NCBI GenBank assembly: GCA_014860175.1
Contig: JACZKF010000028.1
Coordinates: 1 to 8,205, forward strand
Direction: 5' to 3'
From: Desulfuromonadales bacterium
GTDB lineage: Bacteria > Desulfobacterota > Desulfuromonadia > Desulfuromonadales > JACZKF01
DNA: 8,205 nucleotides
The notes below the pieces were generated by a model. That model did no database searches and was not told where the DNA came from. It worked only from the letters and a program-made list of their open reading frames with translations. Positions 4,881 to 8,205 of the stretch are shown here, piece by piece. Positions within the stretch are counted from its first letter, which is position 1, and every line of letters begins with the position of its first letter. The translations under genes were made by a program, and so were the position numbers.

Positions 4881-7800
4881 ATGGCTGCCAGGCGCTTGTT
4901 CCGCTCGATCGTCCCGCTCGTCTGCCTCGCTTTGCTGGCCCAGGTTTCAGTGGCTTTAGGAGGTGATAAATGCATCTTCGCCGTCACCGCTGACAGCGTC
5001 CCCCCCAACATCATCATCCTGCTCGACAACGGGGCGGAGATGGAGCAGATTGCGTGGCATAAAGATTATAATCCCAATGTCGACTACACACCTCCTGAGT
5101 CTATATTCGTTAACCCGTATGGGTATGCTCCCAACAACAAAAATCAAAATGAGTTGCTTCCGATTGGAGAAAATCTCAAGGTAGGCGAATCCCCTTTCCC
5201 CAAAATATCTGCGGTGGCAGGTCCGGACGGTACTATCACCATTACCCTCGGCGAGAAATCGGTCAATCTGCCGAAAGTCCCATCATCCTCGCCTGATAGC
5301 GACAACGTAAAAGACAATTCCACCTACTTTCGCTACTCGACCAATTATCTGAATTGGCTGGTTTATTCCAGAATCTGGGACGGTAGCCCACTGCCCAAGT
5401 ACGATGGCACCAATTTGCCCAACAAGAGCCGTTTCTACTGGGCCAAGAAAGCGATCAGGGATGCTGCCCGGCAGACCAACAATCAGGCTCGCTTCGGGAT
5501 CATGAACTTCTCCAACACCGAAGGGGCGTCAAGCGTACAGCCTGTTGCGATGGTGATGGCATCCGGTTCGCTGACGTCCAGTTTTATAAATAACATCAAC
5601 AATATGGGAACTGTTGACTACTCCCCCCTGGCCGAAGGTCTGGCTAGTGTCGGTGGCCAGTATGCCGGCAAGAACCTCTCCCAGGAAATCAGTGAGTTTT
5701 ACTGCCAGAGAAACTTTGCCCTGATCGTCAGCGCTGGGATGTCGTCGATGGACCAGACCGGCGCGAGCCAGAGCTCTCCGTCTACCTTGGGTGACTTTGA
5801 CGGGGATGGTGCGACCGGTGGGCTCGGCGAGGGGAAACTCCGGGTCATCCGTCTCGACGGCACCAGCGAGATTATCGACATCCCGGTGAATCTGGCCAAT
5901 GCCACCACCGCCAGTCACCGGGGGTCGACTTACCTCGACGACGTAGCCCACTGGCTGTACACCAACGACGTCGTTGGATACCGCGCCGGATTCCAGAACA
6001 TCAGCACCTTCACTGTCGGGGCGATGCCGACTTTCAAAGCCAATGCCTTTCTTGCCAACACTTCAAACAAGGGGAACGGCTACGAGGGTATTTACGACCA
6101 GCGTGACAGGGATACTTTCAAATATCATTTTGAAGCCGAAGAGCCTGAGGGGATTTCTGACGCGATCATCGCGGCATTGAAGAACATTCTCGAACGCACC
6201 GCCACCTTCACCGCACCGGTCGTGCCGGTTACCCGTACCACCAGCGGCGACTTGATCTACCTCGCCTTTTTCAAACCGCTGCAGGGGAGTAATCTCTGGG
6301 AAGGGAACATCACCAAGTTCGGCTTGAGCAGCAACAACGACATCGTCAGCGTTAACGGTGCCGCTGCCACCTGGCCTAACGGGGCGATGCGCGACGACGC
6401 CAGCCCTCACTGGGCGACCATCAAATGGGCGAAAAGCGGTGAGTCCAATTATGTTCACCACCCCGACCGCCAAATTTTCACCTATCTCAGCAATTCACAG
6501 ATTATTTCGAGTTCTAATGCCTTCACTGCTGCCAACTCCAGCATCACCTCCGCCATGCTCGGAGTTGAAAATGCTACCGACCGCCAAAAAATAATCGATT
6601 ATGTTCGCGGCAAGTCCCCTCTGACCAACGATAATCGGAGGATCATCCATGGCGACTCGTTGCATAGCGAACCGTTCGTCCTCTCTTGGGCCAATGGCGG
6701 ACGCTATATCTTCTTCGGTGCCAACGACGGTATGCTGCACGCCGTCAACGACGTCGCCGGTACCGAGGCCTGGTCGTTTATCCCCCCGGACCAACTCCCC
6801 CGGCTCAAGGATATGGTGTCGGGAACTTCGCACCAGTATTATATTGATTCGAGCCCCAAGGTGGTGGTCATCGGCGGCAACCGCGACCACGTGGTCGATT
6901 CCGGGGAGACGGCGATCCTCATCTGCGGGGAACGCAAGGGTGGGAACAGCTATTTCGCCCTGGATGTGACCAGCCCGACTGCCCCTCGGTTCCTTTGGCG
7001 GCTCAGCGGTTCAGAGGCGGCCCGAACCGGGATCCCTGCCCCGAGCGTCAATGCTAATATTGCCCAGTCCTGGTCGGAGCCGGTCTTCGGAAAGGTGAAG
7101 ACTTCCGCCAACGATACCACCGGCACCCAGGTCATGTTCATCGGCGGCGGCTACGATCCGGGCAACCTGGCCGGCAAGGTAGTGCTGGTGGTCAACGTGG
7201 AAAATGGCAACGTCATCAAATCGATCCCCCTTGGCAACTTCAGCGCCCCGGCCAATGTCACGGTGGTCGACGCCAACAACAACGGCTTCATCGACAAGGC
7301 CTACATCGGCGACATGGGGGGGCAGCTCTGGCGCATCGGTAAATTCGATTTCGATGACCACGGTGAGGCGCTGCAGTTCCCGAAGACCAACGAAAACGTC
7401 AACACCTGGGGGGCGCAACTCCTCTTCAGCGCCGGTGGCAGCCGCAAGATTTTCTACTCCGTCGACATCGCCCTCGAGTACGGTTACGACCTCCTCCTGT
7501 TCGGCACCGGCAACCGGGAAAATCCCTGCGCCGGCTCGGACGGCGACCGCATCTATGCCATCAAGGACAACCATGTCACCGGCAATCTGACCGAAACCGG
7601 CCTGACCAACATCAGCAACGCCACGGCTAATCTCGACGGCACCAGCACCAGTATGGGATGGTACTACCCGCTGCAGGCAGGGGAGAAGATCTTGAGCGAA
7701 GGGACCCTTTTCTATGGGGTCTTCTACGTCACCTCCTTCCTCCCCAGGAGCGACGACCCCTGCAAGCCTGGGGGTGACGCGATCCTCTATGGGCTGAAAT

Positions 7801-8045
7801 ACAAGACCGGGGGCGCCGGCCTCAAAATCGACGGCACCACGGTGCAGCAGTCCACCATCGGCGGCGGCATCGGTTCCAAACCGATCATCGTCATCCGCGA
7901 AGACTCCCAGAGTCTGCTGGTTTCCGTCGGCAGCACCAACGCCACGGACGGCAGCGAGTCGACGGGGGCCGGGGTGCGGGATCTCGATCCGGCGGCCCCC
8001 ACGCAGAATCTGTTCCTCATGTGGTGGCAGGAAATCTTCAACTGA
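4881..8045 (+). CDS. pilY1: type IV pilus tip adhesin/assembly protein PilY1
   Basis: A 1054-residue PilY1 protein, secreted and displayed at the pilus tip or cell surface, where family members promote assembly, oppose retraction and bind surfaces. The Sec signal peptide (1-25) has RR...R, a hydrophobic core and probable cleavage after SVA. Residues about 40-420 form a von Willebrand A-like region: NIIILLDNGAE (D49), FYWAKKAIRDAARQ, ARFGIMNFSN, YSPLAEGLAS and FALIVSAGMSS (A285). The usual metal-site DxSxS and TDG are replaced, so it probably does not bind metal there. The family-typical junction (LIYLAFFKPL, LWEGNITKF) follows. The C-terminal beta-propeller starts at HGDSLHSEPF (G591) and includes FFGANDGMLHAV, SEPVFGKV, FIGGGYD and YIGDMGGQLWRI. 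The calcium loop D797-A-N-N-N-G-F-I-D805 matches the DxDxDGxxD type of Pseudomonas PilY1. Some stretches (about 5041-5160 and 6430-6610) are richer in A+T than the rest. It is last in the operon and followed by a terminator. Confidence 0.95.
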   Translation: MAARRLFRSIVPLVCLALLAQVSVALGGDKCIFAVTADSVPPNIIILLDNGAEMEQIAWHKDYNPNVDYTPPESIFVNPYGYAPNNKNQNELLPIGENLKVGESPFPKISAVAGPDGTITITLGEKSVNLPKVPSSSPDSDNVKDNSTYFRYSTNYLNWLVYSRIWDGSPLPKYDGTNLPNKSRFYWAKKAIRDAARQTNNQARFGIMNFSNTEGASSVQPVAMVMASGSLTSSFINNINNMGTVDYSPLAEGLASVGGQYAGKNLSQEISEFYCQRNFALIVSAGMSSMDQTGASQSSPSTLGDFDGDGATGGLGEGKLRVIRLDGTSEIIDIPVNLANATTASHRGSTYLDDVAHWLYTNDVVGYRAGFQNISTFTVGAMPTFKANAFLANTSNKGNGYEGIYDQRDRDTFKYHFEAEEPEGISDAIIAALKNILERTATFTAPVVPVTRTTSGDLIYLAFFKPLQGSNLWEGNITKFGLSSNNDIVSVNGAAATWPNGAMRDDASPHWATIKWAKSGESNYVHHPDRQIFTYLSNSQIISSSNAFTAANSSITSAMLGVENATDRQKIIDYVRGKSPLTNDNRRIIHGDSLHSEPFVLSWANGGRYIFFGANDGMLHAVNDVAGTEAWSFIPPDQLPRLKDMVSGTSHQYYIDSSPKVVVIGGNRDHVVDSGETAILICGERKGGNSYFALDVTSPTAPRFLWRLSGSEAARTGIPAPSVNANIAQSWSEPVFGKVKTSANDTTGTQVMFIGGGYDPGNLAGKVVLVVNVENGNVIKSIPLGNFSAPANVTVVDANNNGFIDKAYIGDMGGQLWRIGKFDFDDHGEALQFPKTNENVNTWGAQLLFSAGGSRKIFYSVDIALEYGYDLLLFGTGNRENPCAGSDGDRIYAIKDNHVTGNLTETGLTNISNATANLDGTSTSMGWYYPLQAGEKILSEGTLFYGVFYVTSFLPRSDDPCKPGGDAILYGLKYKTGGAGLKIDGTTVQQSTIGGGIGSKPIIVIREDSQSLLVSVGSTNATDGSESTGAGVRDLDPAAPTQNLFLMWWQEIFN

Positions 8046-8067
8046 TCTGGAAACAAGCACACCGCAA

Positions 8068-8104
8068 GGCGAAGGCCGGATTTTCATCCGGCCTTCGCCG
8101 TTTT
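8068..8104 (+). terminator. intrinsic terminator of the minor-pilin/pilY1 operon
   Basis: A perfect 14-base-pair stem, GGCGAAGGCCGGAT (8068-8081) pairing with 8086-8099, has a four-base loop TTTC and is followed by G then TTTT and a T-rich stretch (8101-8109). It lies 22 bases after the pilY1 stop and should end the operon transcript. The reverse strand lacks an equally clear T tract, so it appears mainly one-way. Confidence 0.93.
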
Positions 8105-8148
8105 GTTTGAACCCCCGTCCCCGCCCGTTTTTGCTCCCCTTTTTCCCC

Positions 8149-8178
8149 TTGCCAGTGCGGTTCAACCTCCCGTATAGT
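8149..8178 (+). promoter_or_regulatory. sigma70-like promoter for a gene beyond the right edge
   Basis: TTGCCA (8149-8154) and TATAGT (8173-8178) each match the consensus at 5 of 6 positions, with an 18-base spacer. Transcription would start near 8185 and run out of the window. It lies just downstream of the operon terminator, where a new transcription unit would be expected. No coding region is visible after it. Confidence 0.55.
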
Positions 8179-8180
8179 GG

Positions 8181-8200
8181 TTTCCCGTATTCCTGGGAAA
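8181..8200 (+). repeat. inverted repeat TTTCCC-N8-GGGAAA at the predicted start site
   Basis: Six-base arms (8181-8186 and 8195-8200) flank GTATTCCT directly downstream of the TATAGT element. It could be a repressor site overlapping the transcription start, a weak 5' hairpin (a run of A follows it), or chance. Nothing in the window identifies a binding protein. Confidence 0.4.
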
Positions 8201-8205
8201 AAAAG

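Noticed and set aside
5405..5418. TGGCAC-N4-TTGC inside pilY1, resembling a sigma54 promoter
   Set aside because: The spacer is one base short of the strict GG-to-GC distance, and it lies within coding sequence with no gene start nearby.
7011..8165. Long open frame on the - strand (384 codons) opposite the pilY1 end
   Set aside because: It runs through the operon terminator hairpin and opposite the conserved PilY1 propeller, with no recognisable domain.
1..8205. tRNA, rRNA, CRISPR array, insertion sequence or attachment site
   Set aside because: No cloverleaf, regular direct-repeat array, transposase motif or terminal inverted repeat was seen on either strand.

Overview
This window looks like chromosomal DNA of a GC-rich (about 60% or more) deltaproteobacterium of the Desulfuromonadales/Geobacter type. 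That placement is an inference. It rests on a two-component pair with a sigma54-dependent regulator, a -24/-12 promoter, and a compact minor-pilin/PilY1 operon of the kind common in that group. No taxonomic marker gene is present.

Layout, all on the + strand. (1) Positions 1-1218 hold the 3' part of a membrane-bound HAMP sensor histidine kinase cut by the window edge. (2) Positions 1211-2562 hold an NtrC/PilR-class response regulator whose start overlaps the kinase by 8 bases. A one-base loss in a G run at 2287-2290 throws its DNA-binding end out of frame. (3) Positions 2563-2705 are a 143-base intergenic region with a perfect 6-1-6 inverted repeat (2584-2596) and a full-consensus sigma54 promoter (2661-2676). 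(4) Positions 2706-8045 hold five tightly packed genes: a GspH/FimT-type minor pilin, PilW, PilV, PilX and the large PilY1 tip protein. Two of the junctions carry ATGA motifs. (5) Positions 8046-8205 hold a strong intrinsic terminator (8068-8104), then a sigma70-like promoter and a short inverted repeat that seem to belong to a gene beyond the right edge.

How the parts probably work together: the kinase senses an unknown signal outside or in the membrane and phosphorylates the regulator. The regulator's AAA+ domain remodels RNA polymerase-sigma54 at the promoter just downstream. This switches on the minor pilins that prime type IV pilus assembly and carry PilY1 to the tip or surface. As the sequence stands, the regulator would keep its receiver and ATPase but lose its Fis-type helix-turn-helix, so the circuit is either broken here or the base is a sequencing error.

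The system is a recognisable one (type IV pilus priming complex plus its regulator), not a wholly new one. The parts most worth attention are the co-located sigma54 promoter with its candidate activator site, the frameshift, a PilY1 whose von Willebrand A-like domain has lost the metal-site serines while the propeller calcium loop is kept, and calcium-loop-like motifs in two of the minor pilins.
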